NCBI RefSeq assembly: GCF_030551255.1
Contig: NZ_CP130630.1
Span: 2,027,501-2,091,500 of the forward strand
Direction of reading: 5' to 3'
DNA length: 64,000 bases
DNA from: Streptomyces sp. NL15-2K
GTDB lineage: Bacteria > Actinomycetota > Actinomycetes > Streptomycetales > Streptomycetaceae
The translations under genes were made by a program, and so were the position numbers. Shown here piece by piece: positions 21,032-34,587 of this stretch. Position 1 is the stretch's first letter; the number at the start of each line of letters is the position of its first letter. The notes beneath the pieces are model-generated. The model was not told where the DNA came from and ran no database searches. It saw only the letters and a list, made by a program, of their open reading frames with translations.

Positions 21032-23955
21032 CGACCGTCCCCCTTTGTCGTTCGTTGTGGTGCTGTGCCGCTGTGGGCGTCGTCGCCCTCGGCGTTCTCC
21101 TCACGGCCACGCTGCCAGCCGCGCTGGAGCGAGGCCATGCGGCTGCGTACCTCGTCGGCGTCCCGTTCGCCGAGCTCCGCTCTGTCGGTGGTGGGCCGTC
21201 CGGAGCTCTGCTTCAGCTGCGGGGCCAGGCTGGCCTGGCGTACGCGCCGGGGCAGCGGGGCCGTGCCGGAGCCGGTCTCGTGCGTTGAGGAGCCTGATCC
21301 GGAACCTGTGCCTGCGCCGGAGCCGGGGGGCAGGGCCGATCTGGAGCCGGGGGTCGACATGGAGTCGCCCGGGCCGGTCACACCGCTCGGGCCGGCCGAC
21401 GGGATCGCGGGACGCCTGGTGCGCCTGGGGAGAGCGGGAGCCTCGGGCTGCTCGCCGAGTTCGCGGGCCGAGGACGTCGGGGTGTCGGTGCGCTGTTCGT
21501 CGAGGGGGGCGGCCACACCGGTGCCCCGGCGCAGTGGGCCCGCTCCTGGACGGCGGGTGGGCAGCGGTGCCGCGGCCGGCTCGCGCGACCGGCCAGGGCC
21601 TGTCTCTGGCTCTTCGTCGGTCTCCTCGCGACGCGCCCGCTGCTCGGTGACCGGACGTCCGTGGGAGCTGACCAGCTTGGGTGCCCGGCGGCGAGGGAGC
21701 GGGACGGGGGCGTTGGAGTCGTCCCCCGGATCGGCCTGGTCCGTGCCCCGGTCGTCGGAAGCCTCGTGCTGCTGCTCGCCGTGGTGCCGCGCTCCCTCCT
21801 CCTCCGTGCGGGCGAGAGAGCGGCGGTGGCGGAAGATTCCGCCGCGTTCGCTGTCCTCGTCGTCGAGCGCGCCGGGGAAGTCCTCGATGGCGTCGAGATC
21901 GACGGGCGCCTCCAGTTCGACGGGACCGTGCAGGAGCGAAGCCGGCAGGCCGGGCAGCTGCGCGGGCGCCTTGGAGAGCTCGGCGCGGCGGGCCTCCTCC
22001 AGCTCGGCCTCCTTGGAGGGCTGCGGCCGGTCGAGGCGGAAGCCGATGCCGTTGGTGTCCGGGACGTCGTCCGTCAGGAGGGTGTCGGGGATGAAGACGA
22101 CGGCGGTCGTGCCGCCGTACGGGGACGGCTGGAGCGAGACCCGGACGTTCTGCCGCTGGGCGAGCCGGCTGACCACGAACAGGCCGAGCCGGTCGGTGTC
22201 GGACAGCTCGAACTCCGGTGTCTCGGCGAGCCGGAGGTTGGCGTCCAGGAGTGCGTCGGCCGCCATGCCGAGGCCGCGGTCGTGAATCTCCAGGGTGAAG
22301 CCGTTGGCGACGCGCTCGCCGAGGACCTGGACGGCGGTGTGCGGTGGGGAGAACACCGTGGCGTTCTCCAGGAGTTCGGCGACGAGGTGAGTGAGGTCCG
22401 CGACCGCCGGGCCGGTGACGGCGACCCGGGGCAGCCGACGGACTTCGATGCGCTCGTAGTCCTCGACTTCGGCGACGGCGGCGCGTACGACGTCCATGAG
22501 CTGGACGGGCTTGCGCCACTGCCGGGAGGGGGCGGCACCGGAGAGGATCACCAGGCCCTCGGCGTGCCGGCGCATACGGGTGGTGAGGTGATCGAGGCGG
22601 AACAGGTCGGCGAGTTCGTCGGTGTCCTCGGTCCGGCGCTCCATGGCGTCGAGGAGGGTGAGCTGCTTGTGGAGCAGGACCTGGCTGCGGCGGGCGAGGT
22701 TGACGAAGACCTCGGAGACGCCGGAGCGGAGCTCGGCCTGTTTCACGGCGGCTTCGACGGCGGCCCGTTGCAGGGTGTTGAGGGCCTGGCCGACCTCGCC
22801 GATCTCGTTCTTGTCGTACTCCAGACGCGGGGCCTCGGTCTCCACGTCGACCTGTTCGCCCGTGGAGAGGCGGCGCATCACGCTGGGCAGCCGGACACCG
22901 GACGCCTCGTGCGCCTCCAGGCGCAGCTGCCGCAGGTCGCGGATGAGACCGCGGCCGACGCGCACGGACACCACGAGCGAGAAGATCAAGGCGACCAGAC
23001 CGAGGATGCCGGCGACGGACGCCTTGACGATGACGCCGATCGCGTCCGGGCGGACACGGTCCTGATACCGGTCGCCGGCCTGGTCGTTGAGGGTGGCGAG
23101 CTCGTCGAGCACGCTCCCGGCGACGGTGTCCCAGCTCTTGGCGGTCACGGTGCGCGGAGCGCCGGGGTCGGCGGAGATGACGGCCTGTTCGGCCGACCGC
23201 AGGGGCGCCGTGGTGGCGTTCTTCCAGAAGCGCTCGTAGCGTTCGCGCTCCGTCGAGGGGAGCACCGGCAGGCTGATGTCGTACAGCAGGGTGCGCTGGG
23301 CGACCAGGTCGGAGACGTCGCGGATCTCCTCGCGGGAGAGTTTCCCGACCACCAGGGCGGATCCGAGCAGGGCGTCCTCGCGGGAGAGCAGTTCACGGGC
23401 GCGGTTGAGGTTCACCAGGGCCCGGGCCTGCTTGTCCAGCTCCACGCTGTCGACACCGTCGACGGACGCAAGCAGGGTGTAACAGGGGTCGACGAGACGG
23501 TTGTAGAGGTCGAGGGCCTGAGACCGGTTGACCGTGCCGTCCTCGACACTGCGGCGCAGGGAATTCATGCCGTCGAAGGCGTCCAGTACGGCGGTGAGGT
23601 TTTCGTCGTCGTCAGCGTCCAGCCCGTCGCGGACATCGGGGTTCTTGGCGTTCTCGCGGAGCTTGACGACGGCTTCGTCGGTGGCGGTCCGCGTGTTGCG
23701 GAGCGCGGACAGGGCGTCCGAGGCCCGCGGATCGGCGAGGTAGACGAGGGTCTGGCGGCGCTCCTGCTGCAGGACGCGGACGGTGTCCTCAGTGGGGTAG
23801 CCGATCTTCTCGACGACGGACGACACGTGGAAGAGCTGAGCCACTTCCCGGCCCGTGAGCACGGTGGCGAAGCCCCAGATCGCGGCCAGGGACACCAGCG
23901 GCACGAGAAGCAGCGCCACGATCTTCCGGCGGATCGACTTCCCGCGAAAGCGCAT
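21028..23955 (-). CDS. cvnA: Conservon sensor-kinase-like protein CvnA
   Basis: Membrane-bound histidine-kinase-like protein, 975 residues. A first membrane helix (about 11-32) and a second (about 308-335) bracket an extracytoplasmic nitrate/nitrite-sensor-like (NIT) helical domain. After a HAMP-like linker comes a degenerate kinase core, with an N-box ELLENATVFSPP near 528 and DRGLGM near 561. The classical phospho-acceptor histidine motif is not evident, as in other conservon CvnA. A long Pro/Arg-rich tail (about 650-975) ends in an acidic stretch. The start at 23955 is chosen for the GGGGGAGGCC just upstream; a longer frame reaches 24147. Confidence 0.9.
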   Translation of the reverse strand: MRFRGKSIRRKIVALLLVPLVSLAAIWGFATVLTGREVAQLFHVSSVVEKIGYPTEDTVRVLQQERRQTLVYLADPRASDALSALRNTRTATDEAVVKLRENAKNPDVRDGLDADDDENLTAVLDAFDGMNSLRRSVEDGTVNRSQALDLYNRLVDPCYTLLASVDGVDSVELDKQARALVNLNRARELLSREDALLGSALVVGKLSREEIRDVSDLVAQRTLLYDISLPVLPSTERERYERFWKNATTAPLRSAEQAVISADPGAPRTVTAKSWDTVAGSVLDELATLNDQAGDRYQDRVRPDAIGVIVKASVAGILGLVALIFSLVVSVRVGRGLIRDLRQLRLEAHEASGVRLPSVMRRLSTGEQVDVETEAPRLEYDKNEIGEVGQALNTLQRAAVEAAVKQAELRSGVSEVFVNLARRSQVLLHKQLTLLDAMERRTEDTDELADLFRLDHLTTRMRRHAEGLVILSGAAPSRQWRKPVQLMDVVRAAVAEVEDYERIEVRRLPRVAVTGPAVADLTHLVAELLENATVFSPPHTAVQVLGERVANGFTLEIHDRGLGMAADALLDANLRLAETPEFELSDTDRLGLFVVSRLAQRQNVRVSLQPSPYGGTTAVVFIPDTLLTDDVPDTNGIGFRLDRPQPSKEAELEEARRAELSKAPAQLPGLPASLLHGPVELEAPVDLDAIEDFPGALDDEDSERGGIFRHRRSLARTEEEGARHHGEQQHEASDDRGTDQADPGDDSNAPVPLPRRRAPKLVSSHGRPVTEQRARREETDEEPETGPGRSREPAAAPLPTRRPGAGPLRRGTGVAAPLDEQRTDTPTSSARELGEQPEAPALPRRTRRPAIPSAGPSGVTGPGDSMSTPGSRSALPPGSGAGTGSGSGSSTHETGSGTAPLPRRVRQASLAPQLKQSSGRPTTDRAELGERDADEVRSRMASLQRGWQRGREENAEGDDAHSGTAPQRTTKGDGR

Positions 23956-24375
23956 GGCCTCCCCCAGCTCGACCCCCATCCGACAGGGGGTACACATGTG
24001 CGTCAACAAACGGCGCGAGCCTACTACCGACGGACAGATAACTCGAAGACCGGTCCGGAAGCTGAACTTCCGCACCGGCGGCGAGACATGGCGAGTTGTC
24101 CGCTCATTGGGGGAGATTGCCTGCCGCCGTCGCGCGGTGGCCGTCACAGCGGATGTGGCCGGTCCGCTTGGTCAGTTGGCTGAAATTTTGCGCTCGTTGG
24201 GAATCTTGGGGAGGCGCCGTTCGTCTTTCTCTTTGGGAATTGGGGGCGGAATCGGCCACAGGAGCCGCGTCCCGCAACCGGGCGGCGTAAAACAGCGCAA
24301 GCCGGGCAGCCACTGGGAAGCCGAGTCTTCGGACGCGGAGCGAGCGGTCTGCTGGCGGTGGAGGGTGACACGGTG
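23956..24375. other. Divergent promoter region of the conservon and a membrane-protein gene
   Basis: About 420 bases without a gene. It includes the cvnA ribosome site (23956-23966) and, near 24240-24250, an A+T-richer segment. Two similar stretches, TTGGGAATCTTGGGG (near 24198) and TTGGGAATTGGGGG (near 24232), about 35 bases apart, are a possible direct-repeat regulatory site. No -35/-10 pair is convincing. Confidence 0.4.
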
Positions 24376-24984
24376 ATGGGCACGGCGGAGCGGCACAAGG
24401 CGCTGTCGGACAGCGGGACGGCGCACGTGACGGCGCAGCGGGATCCCGAAGCGCCGGATCGCGACATTCCGGCAGACGGGGGCGGTACAGCGGCTTACGA
24501 GAAGCCGGCCGAGGAGGACGCGAGCCGCACGGCTGCGGAGATGAGATCGGCCGAGGCCGGCAAGAAGCGCGCCGCGCAGGAGCAGCCGTACCACTACCGG
24601 CCGTTGTGGGTCGAGGAGCCCGCGCGGCGGCGCCGGTTGCCCGACCCGGTGCGGACCTCCGCGGTGCGGGCGGTGCTGATCATCGCCGTGACGCTGGTCC
24701 AGGCGATGGTGGCCTTCCTGTGCACCATGGCCGGTTCCTGGCTGGCGTTCCCGATGGTGCTGAGCAGCGTGGCCAGCACTGTGGTGGCCACCTGGGGCGC
24801 GCTCGATGTCTGGGTGACACGCCAGGTGTGGAACCAGCGCAACGGCGTGGTGTCGACACCCAGCAGCACCGCACGCGCCCTGCGACGCGAACGGCGCAGG
24901 GCGCGACGGCAGGCGCGGGCCGCCGAGCGGACGCAGGAGCGGATACGTCGGCGGGGCGGCGCCGGACAGTTGTCGCACTCGTGA
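24376..24984 (+). CDS. Small integral membrane protein, function unknown
   Basis: 202-residue protein with an acidic/charged N-terminal tail (about 1-85), then two membrane helices (around VLIIAVTLVQAMVAFLCTMA and FPMVLSSVASTVVATWG), and a strongly basic C-terminal tail rich in Arg (RREQRRARRQARAAERTQERIRR type). No family was recognised. The start is ATG 24376, or GTG 24373 just before it; GGAGGG at 24359-24364 supports a start in this pair over the GTG at 24358. It is divergent from cvnA and convergent with the reductase gene, ending 22 bases from its stop. Confidence 0.65.
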   Translation: MGTAERHKALSDSGTAHVTAQRDPEAPDRDIPADGGGTAAYEKPAEEDASRTAAEMRSAEAGKKRAAQEQPYHYRPLWVEEPARRRRLPDPVRTSAVRAVLIIAVTLVQAMVAFLCTMAGSWLAFPMVLSSVASTVVATWGALDVWVTRQVWNQRNGVVSTPSSTARALRRERRRARRQARAAERTQERIRRRGGAGQLSHS

Positions 24985-25006
24985 AGAGCTGCCGAATCGG
25001 TGGCCT

Positions 25007-26191
25007 TCACAGCGCGGCCGGCTGCACCCGGCTCTCCCCGCGCGCGAGTTCGCGTCGTGCCCGCATGAAAGGGCGCGGGCGGTCCACGGAGAGCACCGCG
25101 GTCGTACGGCCGTCCCGCTCGTACAGGGCGAGGAAGCCCCCCTCCGCCGGCGCATCCTCGGTGAGCTCGCCCTCGGCGATGCGGACACTGTCCCCGTCCT
25201 GTCGGCGGCCGGCGAACTGAATGCGTGCGCCGTACTGGTCGGACCAGAAGTAGGGCAGCGACCGCGCGGTCCGAACGGTGTGTCCGGCGAGCAGGTTGGC
25301 CACGGCGATGCGGGGCTGCTCCGTCGCGGAGGTCCAGTGTTCGGTACGGCTTCCGCCGACGCGAGCGACGTCGCCGACGGCGACCACCTGCGGCAGTGCC
25401 GTCACGCAGCCGTCGTCGCACAGCACGCCGTCGTGCAGCGCGAGCGTCGAGCCCGCCAGCCAGGTGGTGTTGGGGACGGCACCGATGCCGACGATCACGA
25501 TGTCGGCGGGAAGCGTACGGCCGTCGGAGAGCTCGACGCCGGTGACGCCGACCGTGCCACGCAGCCCGGCCACCCCGGTGCCTGTGACCAGGTCCACACC
25601 GCCGCGGCGGTGCAGAGTGGCGCACACGGCGGCCATCTCAGCACCGAGTTGCGGCACGAGCGGGAGCGACGCGGCCTCGACGACGGTGACGGCGTGGCCG
25701 AGGGCGGCGCAGGAAGAGGCGGTTTCGGCGCCGATGAAGCCGCCGCCGATGACGACGACCTGACGGGGGCCGCGGGTGAGTTCCTCGCGCAGGGCGCGGG
25801 CGTCGTCGAGGGTGCGCAGGGTGTGGACTCCGGCGAGGCTGTCGCCCGGGAGACGGCGGGCCGAGGCACCGGTGGCGATCACGACGCCGTCGGTGGACAC
25901 GGTCCGACCGTCGTCGAGCAGGACGGTGCGGCCGCGGGCGTCGAGGCCGCGGGCTCGTGTGCCGAGCAGCCACTCCGCGTCGAGTTCCGTGGTCTCCTCG
26001 GCGTCGGTGAGGGCGAGGTGGTCCTCGTCCACGCGGCCGGTGAGGAAGTCTTTGGAGAGGGGAGGTCGGTCGTAGGGGTGGTGGGGTTCGTCGCCGACGA
26101 TCACCAGGCGCCCGTCGAAGCCCTGGGCGCGCAGCTCCCTGGCCGCGTACAAGCCGGAGAGGGAGGCGCCGACGACGGTCACGGTCCTCAT
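25007..26191 (-). CDS. FAD-dependent ferredoxin reductase (NAD(P)H-dependent oxidoreductase)
   Basis: 394-residue two-Rossmann flavoprotein of the oxygenase-reductase (putidaredoxin-reductase-like) family. FAD-binding GASLSGLYAARELRAQG is at the N-terminus, an NAD-binding glycine loop lies in VVVIGGGFIGAETASSC, and the later GDVARVGG (ATG-type motif) closes the FAD site. It would pass electrons from NAD(P)H to the Rieske-type ferredoxin encoded 106 bases upstream, and onwards to the glycine-betaine Rieske oxygenase at 33415. The start 26191 follows AGGAG; an upstream extension of 25 residues lacks support. Placement beside the IclR gene of the choline cluster supports this role. Confidence 0.88.
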   Translation of the reverse strand: MRTVTVVGASLSGLYAARELRAQGFDGRLVIVGDEPHHPYDRPPLSKDFLTGRVDEDHLALTDAEETTELDAEWLLGTRARGLDARGRTVLLDDGRTVSTDGVVIATGASARRLPGDSLAGVHTLRTLDDARALREELTRGPRQVVVIGGGFIGAETASSCAALGHAVTVVEAASLPLVPQLGAEMAAVCATLHRRGGVDLVTGTGVAGLRGTVGVTGVELSDGRTLPADIVIVGIGAVPNTTWLAGSTLALHDGVLCDDGCVTALPQVVAVGDVARVGGSRTEHWTSATEQPRIAVANLLAGHTVRTARSLPYFWSDQYGARIQFAGRRQDGDSVRIAEGELTEDAPAEGGFLALYERDGRTTAVLSVDRPRPFMRARRELARGESRVQPAAL

Positions 26192-26297
26192 GGCGTAGGG
26201 CTCCTGTCGATGGGCAGCGCGTGCGGGGCCGTCCGGGAAGCGGCCGCCCCAGGTGCCGTACGCCACTGCGTCACGGCGTTCACGGCGTTCACGGCGT

Positions 26298-26621
26298 TCA
26301 TGCGGCGGTTCCCTCCTCCGCGGTGAGGTGGATGTGGATGGTGCCGTCCTCGACGGTGACGCGGTGGGTGCGGACGGGCCTGCGGGCCGGAAGGCAGGTC
26401 GGCCGGCCCGTGCGGAGATCGAATGAAGCGGCGTGCAGCGGGCATTCGACCAGACAGCCCTCCAGCCAGCCCTCGGAGAGGGAGGCGTCCTGGTGGGTGC
26501 AGGTGTCGTCGACGGCGTACAACTCGCCGTCGTCCGTGCGGAACACGGCGATGGGCGGTGTCGTCTCGATGCGGACGGACTCGCCCTCGGGGAGGTTTTC
26601 GAGGCGGCAGACGGGAATCAT
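26298..26621 (-). CDS. Rieske-type [2Fe-2S] ferredoxin
   Basis: 107-residue soluble ferredoxin with both Rieske ligand pairs: CTH (Cys41, His43) and CPLH (Cys60, His63), each in the normal context DDTCTHQDASL and ECPLHAASFDLRTG. This type feeds electrons to three-component oxygenases. Candidate partners here are the reductase at 25007 upstream-electron donor and the Rieske oxygenase at 33415. The start follows a G-run (GGGGGG). It is divergent from the IclR gene across about 300 bases. A nine-base repeat TTCACGGCG, three times, lies immediately after its stop (26272-26300 on the plus strand). Confidence 0.9.
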   Translation of the reverse strand: MIPVCRLENLPEGESVRIETTPPIAVFRTDDGELYAVDDTCTHQDASLSEGWLEGCLVECPLHAASFDLRTGRPTCLPARRPVRTHRVTVEDGTIHIHLTAEEGTAA

Positions 26622-26683
26622 GGGCCCCCCTCTCGGTCCGGGACGCTCGGTCCGGACCTGTCTGGTCCAGGTTGATCAGGCAG

Positions 26684-26707
26684 TGCGGGACCGTCGCTGG
26701 TCCCGCA
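26684..26707. repeat. Perfect 9-base inverted repeat (hairpin)
   Basis: TGCGGGACC, six-base loop GTCGCT, then GGTCCCGCA. Located upstream of both divergent genes, so it is more likely a transcript-leader structure or binding site than a terminator. Confidence 0.55.
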
Positions 26708-26799
26708 GCAGATGAAGTTCGGAAGCGAGGAGTGCACAAAGCGCCGGACCTTCGTCGGTCCGTACGGTTCGGCCCCTTCCGGGTGCCGGACTCTTCGGT

Positions 26800-26816
26800 A
26801 ACATGATGTTCCACAT
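26800..26816 (+). promoter_or_regulatory. Candidate IclR-type operator
   Basis: AACAT-G-ATGTT (26800-26810) overlaps ATGT-TCC-ACAT (26806-26816), two short palindromes sharing ATGT in the most A+T-rich patch of the divergent region, some 110 bases upstream of the IclR start. Assignment to the IclR protein is inference. Confidence 0.35.
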
Positions 26817-26927
26817 GACGCACGAACGAGCGCCATGCGCAACAGAATCCGGGCGGGACGACCGTCACGTCAAGGGTTTCCCGCAGATGCGGCCCGAACC
26901 GGGCCGACAGGTGGTGAGAGTTCAGCC

Positions 26928-27758
26928 ATGACCCGCACCCAGAAGCAGTCCGACCGCAGTGAGGAGAAGGCCGCGAACCCGGAGAAGCAGAACGGCAGGG
27001 GAGCCGCCGGCTCGGTCCAGTCGGTGGACCGTGCCGTGAGTGTGCTGGAGATCCTCGCCCGGCACGGTGAGGCGGGCGTCACCGAGATCGCCGACGAGCT
27101 GGACGTGCACAAGTCGACGGCGTTCCGGCTGCTCGGCGTCCTGGAGAACCGCGGCCTGGTGACCCAGGCCAAGGACCGCGGCAAGTACTACCTGGGGGCC
27201 GGTGTACTACGCCTGGCGGGGGCGGCGGCAGTGCGCCTGGACATCTCGCAGGAGGGCGTCCCGGTATGCCGGGAACTCGCCGACGAACTGGGCGAGACGG
27301 TGAACATCGCGGTCCTGGACGACGACGCGGCGGTCAACATCATGCAGGCCCGGGGCACCGCGTCCGTGACGGCGCAGAACTGGCTGGGCAGGCGCACCCC
27401 GCTGCACGCCACCTCGAGCGGCAAGGTGCTGCTCGCGCACATGCCGCCCACCCTGCGCGAGGGCTTCCTCGCCCGTACCCTGCCGCGCTTCACGGAACGC
27501 ACCATCACCGGCACGTCCGCCCTGCGGAGCGAGCTCGAGATCGTGGTCGAGCAGGGGTACGGCGTCAACCTCGAGGAGATGGAGCTGGGCCTCACAGCCG
27601 TGGCCGCCCCGATCCGCGCGCACGACGGCAAGGTCATCGCCGCGATCAGCGCCTCGGGGCCGGTGTACCGGATGAACAGCGACCGGCTGCCCGAGGTGGC
27701 CAAGCGCACGGTGGCGGCCGGGGCAGAGCTGTCGCGCCGTATGGGGTACGGCTTCTGA
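26928..27758 (+). CDS. IclR-family transcriptional regulator
   Basis: 276-residue regulator with an N-terminal winged HTH (VTEIADELDVHKSTAFRLLGVLENRG, about residues 50-75) and a C-terminal GAF-like ligand domain with the family's TSSGKVLLAHMP and YGVNLEEMELGLTAVAAPI segments. The likely role is to control the flanking choline/betaine gene cluster, with a pathway intermediate as ligand. ATG 26928 is preferred over the upstream in-frame start at 26835 because GGTGAGAG precedes it. The gene is followed by a good hairpin terminator, separating it from the catabolic operon that starts at 27981. It is divergent from the ferredoxin gene. Confidence 0.9.
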   Translation: MTRTQKQSDRSEEKAANPEKQNGRGAAGSVQSVDRAVSVLEILARHGEAGVTEIADELDVHKSTAFRLLGVLENRGLVTQAKDRGKYYLGAGVLRLAGAAAVRLDISQEGVPVCRELADELGETVNIAVLDDDAAVNIMQARGTASVTAQNWLGRRTPLHATSSGKVLLAHMPPTLREGFLARTLPRFTERTITGTSALRSELEIVVEQGYGVNLEEMELGLTAVAAPIRAHDGKVIAAISASGPVYRMNSDRLPEVAKRTVAAGAELSRRMGYGF

Positions 27759-27803
27759 CGTAGCCCCGTGTAGGCCTCAGGGCATTTCTCGCGGCGTGAG
27801 ACC

Positions 27804-27836
27804 GGCGCGGGACCGGGAATTTCCTGGTCCCGCGCC
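27804..27836 (+). terminator. Factor-independent-like terminator of the iclR gene
   Basis: GGCGCGGGACC and GGTCCCGCGCC form a perfect 11-pair stem around an 11-base core that can itself pair (GGA/TCC). It lies 46 bases after the iclR stop and before the next promoter. Confidence 0.75.
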
Positions 27837-27897
27837 GCTGTATGTCCGGCAGGTTTCGCCCCGACCGTTCCTTTTGCCAAGGGTTAACTCGTACCTC

Positions 27898-27927
27898 TTG
27901 ACGGCCGCTCGATCGCGTTCCCACTAT
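27898..27927 (+). promoter_or_regulatory. Candidate sigma-70-type promoter of the choline catabolic operon
   Basis: TTGACG, an 18-base spacer, then CACTAT. It lies 54 bases upstream of the mscR start at 27981. Downstream, GCGCAAC occurs twice (near 27938 and 27956), the second in the 8-base palindrome TTGCGCAA, a candidate operator. Confidence 0.5.
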
Positions 27928-27980
27928 GTCTCTCATCGCGCAACCCATCGTGCATTGCGCAACAGCAGAGGAGCTTGGTC

Positions 27981-32238
<4,258 letters not shown>

Positions 32239-32248
32239 GAGTCCCGCC

Positions 32249-33403
32249 ATGTCACCCACTTACGACGTGATCGTCATCGGTCTCGGCGGCATGGGCAGCG
32301 CCGCCGCCCACCATCTGTCCGCGCGCGGCGCCCGCGTGCTCGGCCTGGAGAAGTTCGGCCCCGTGCACAACCGCGGCTCCAGCCACGGCGGTTCGCGGAT
32401 CACCCGGCAGTCGTACTTCGAGGACCCGGCGTACGTTCCGCTGCTGCTGCGCGCCTACGAGCTGTACGACGAGCTGGAGCGGGCCACCGGCCGTGAGATC
32501 GCGATCCTCAACGGCGGCGTGATGGTCGGCCGCCCCGACTCACGGACCGTCTCCGGCTCGCTGCGCTCGGCCGAGGAGTGGGGCCTGGCGCACGAGATGC
32601 TGGACGCGAAGGAGATCCGCCGCCGCTTCCCGACGCTCACACCGCGGGACGACGAGGTCGCGCTGTACGAGCCCAAGGCAGGTCTGGTCCGGCCCGAGAA
32701 CACCGTCGCCGCCCACCTCCAGCTCGCCACCCGGCAGGGCGCCGACCTGCACTTCGAGGAGCCCATGACCCGCTGGGAGCCGTACCGGGACGGTGTCCGC
32801 GTCCATACGGCCGAGAACACCTACACCGGCGCCCAGTTGGTGATCTGCCCGGGCGCGTGGGCGCCGCAGCTGCTCACCGACATCGGGGTGCCGTTCACCA
32901 TCGAACGGCAGGTCATGTACTGGTTCCAGCCGCAACAGGGCGTCGAGCCCTTCCTCCCCGCCAACCACCCGATCTACATCTGGGAGGACGCGGCCGGCGT
33001 CCAGGTCTACGGCTTCCCGTCCATCGACGGCCCCGGCCTCGGCGCCAAGGTCGCCTTCTTCCGCAAGGGCGAGGTCACCACGCCGGAGACCATCGACCGG
33101 ACGGTCCACGGGGACGAGATCGAGGCGATGGCCGACCACATGGCCGGATGCATCCCGGACCTGCCCGGCACCTTCCTCAAGGCCGCGACCTGTATGTACT
33201 CCAACACCCCGGACGAGCACTTCGTGATCGCCCGGCACCCCGCGCATCCGGAGTCGGTCACCGTGGCCTGCGGGTTCTCCGGGCACGGCTTCAAGTTCGT
33301 GCCCGTCGTCGGCGAGATCCTCGCCGACCTGGCCCTGACCGGCACCACCGAGCACCCCATCGGCCTGTTCGACCCCGCCCGCCTCGCCGCCGCGCCCGCC
33401 TGA
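32249..33403 (+). CDS. Monomeric sarcosine oxidase-like FAD enzyme (MSOX / N-methyl amino acid oxidase)
   Basis: 384-residue flavoenzyme that most likely turns sarcosine into glycine with release of formaldehyde and hydrogen peroxide, the last step of the betaine route. [24 protein letters not shown] is the N-terminal dinucleotide-binding loop; [23 protein letters not shown] is the MSOX signature, and the Cys in [17 protein letters not shown] is where the flavin is linked. N-methyltryptophan oxidase shares this fold, so exact substrate is fixed mainly by the operon. Start ATG 32249 has AGGAG upstream, 10 bases after the previous gene's stop. Confidence 0.9.
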   Translation: MSPTYDVIVIGLGGMGSAAAHHLSARGARVLGLEKFGPVHNRGSSHGGSRITRQSYFEDPAYVPLLLRAYELYDELERATGREIAILNGGVMVGRPDSRTVSGSLRSAEEWGLAHEMLDAKEIRRRFPTLTPRDDEVALYEPKAGLVRPENTVAAHLQLATRQGADLHFEEPMTRWEPYRDGVRVHTAENTYTGAQLVICPGAWAPQLLTDIGVPFTIERQVMYWFQPQQGVEPFLPANHPIYIWEDAAGVQVYGFPSIDGPGLGAKVAFFRKGEVTTPETIDRTVHGDEIEAMADHMAGCIPDLPGTFLKAATCMYSNTPDEHFVIARHPAHPESVTVACGFSGHGFKFVPVVGEILADLALTGTTEHPIGLFDPARLAAAPA

Positions 33404-33414
33404 GGAGCACGCAC

Positions 33415-34587
33415 GTGACGACGACCCCCGCCCCCGAGACACCCGTCCCGGCGCCCCAGGTCTCCCCCAGCCTCATCGCGACGCTGCCGGGCCACTACTA
33501 CACCGACCCGGAACTGTTCCGGCAGGAGCAGGAGCACATCTTCGAGCGGATGTGGTTCTGCGCCGTCCGCAGCTCCGACCTCGACAAGCCCGGTGCCTTC
33601 CGCACCGTCCAGGTCGGCCGCGAGAACGTCATCATCACCCGCACCCGCAAGGGCGAACTGCGCGCCTTCCTCAACGTCTGCCGGCACCGCGGGGCCCGGC
33701 TGTGCATGGAGGACGCCGGCGAGATCCGGCGCACCCTGCAGTGCCCGTACCACGCGTGGACGTACGACCTCGACGGCAAGTTGATCGCCGCACCAAACTT
33801 GATCAAGATGCCGGACGTCGATCGCGTCGAGTACGGATTGATCAAGGTGTCCCTGCGCGAGTGGCTCGGCTATGCCTGGGTGTGCCTGGCCGACGACCCC
33901 CCGTCGTTCGAGGACACGGTCATGGACGCCGCCGTCGAACGGCTCGGCGACGTGGCCGCGATCGAGCACTACGGCACCGAGCACCTCGCCCTCGGCAAAC
34001 GCGTCACGTACGACGTGAAGGCGAACTGGAAGCTGATCGTCGAGAACTTCATGGAGTGCTACCACTGCGCGACGATCCACCCCGAACTCACGGACGTGCT
34101 ACCGGAGTTCGCGGACGGCTACGCGGCCCAGTACTACGTGGGCCACGGCGCCGAGTTCGGCGAGGACGTCAAGGGCTTCACCGTCGACGGCAGCGAGGGC
34201 TTCGGCAAACTGCCCGCCGTGTCGGAGGACCAGGACCGCCGCTACTACGCCATCACGGTCAAGCCGGCGGTGTTCATCAACCTCGTACCGGACCATGTGA
34301 TCCTGCACCGCATGTTCCCGCTGGCCGAGGACCGCACGGTCGTCGAGTGCGACTGGCTGTACGCTCCGGAGGTGGTGGCGTCCGGAGCGGACGTGTCGAA
34401 GTCGGTGGAGCTGTTCCACCGGGTCAACGAGCAGGACTTCGAGGCCTGTGAACGGACGCAGCCGGCCATGGCGTCGCGCGCCTACCGCAGGGGTGGTGTG
34501 CTGGTCCCCAACGAGCACCACATCGGGATCTTCCACGAGTGGGTTCTTCAGCAGCTGGGAGGCGGCCATGGCGGACCTGTTCATTGA
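33415..34587 (+). CDS. Rieske oxygenase, glycine betaine monooxygenase subunit type
   Basis: 390-residue terminal oxygenase that would demethylate glycine betaine to dimethylglycine and formaldehyde, using electrons from a ferredoxin and reductase. The Rieske cluster is at CRHRGARL (Cys89, His91) and CPYHAWTY (Cys110, His113), and the mononuclear iron site is in NFMECYHCATIHPEL. Its closest type is the GbcA-like branch. No reductase gene is beside it; the ferredoxin and reductase divergent from the IclR gene at 25-26.6 kb are likely donors. Start GTG 33415 lies 11 bases after MSOX. It overlaps betB by 20 bases. Confidence 0.9.
   Translation: MTTTPAPETPVPAPQVSPSLIATLPGHYYTDPELFRQEQEHIFERMWFCAVRSSDLDKPGAFRTVQVGRENVIITRTRKGELRAFLNVCRHRGARLCMEDAGEIRRTLQCPYHAWTYDLDGKLIAAPNLIKMPDVDRVEYGLIKVSLREWLGYAWVCLADDPPSFEDTVMDAAVERLGDVAAIEHYGTEHLALGKRVTYDVKANWKLIVENFMECYHCATIHPELTDVLPEFADGYAAQYYVGHGAEFGEDVKGFTVDGSEGFGKLPAVSEDQDRRYYAITVKPAVFINLVPDHVILHRMFPLAEDRTVVECDWLYAPEVVASGADVSKSVELFHRVNEQDFEACERTQPAMASRAYRRGGVLVPNEHHIGIFHEWVLQQLGGGHGGPVH

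Larger units (their letters stand above)
26622..26927. promoter_or_regulatory. Divergent regulatory region between the ferredoxin and IclR genes
   Basis: About 305 bases with two notable symmetric elements: a hairpin at 26684-26707 and an A+T-rich candidate operator at 26800-26816 (both listed separately). The region serves the ferredoxin gene leftwards and the iclR gene rightwards, and IclR regulators usually control their own divergent promoter. Confidence 0.5.
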
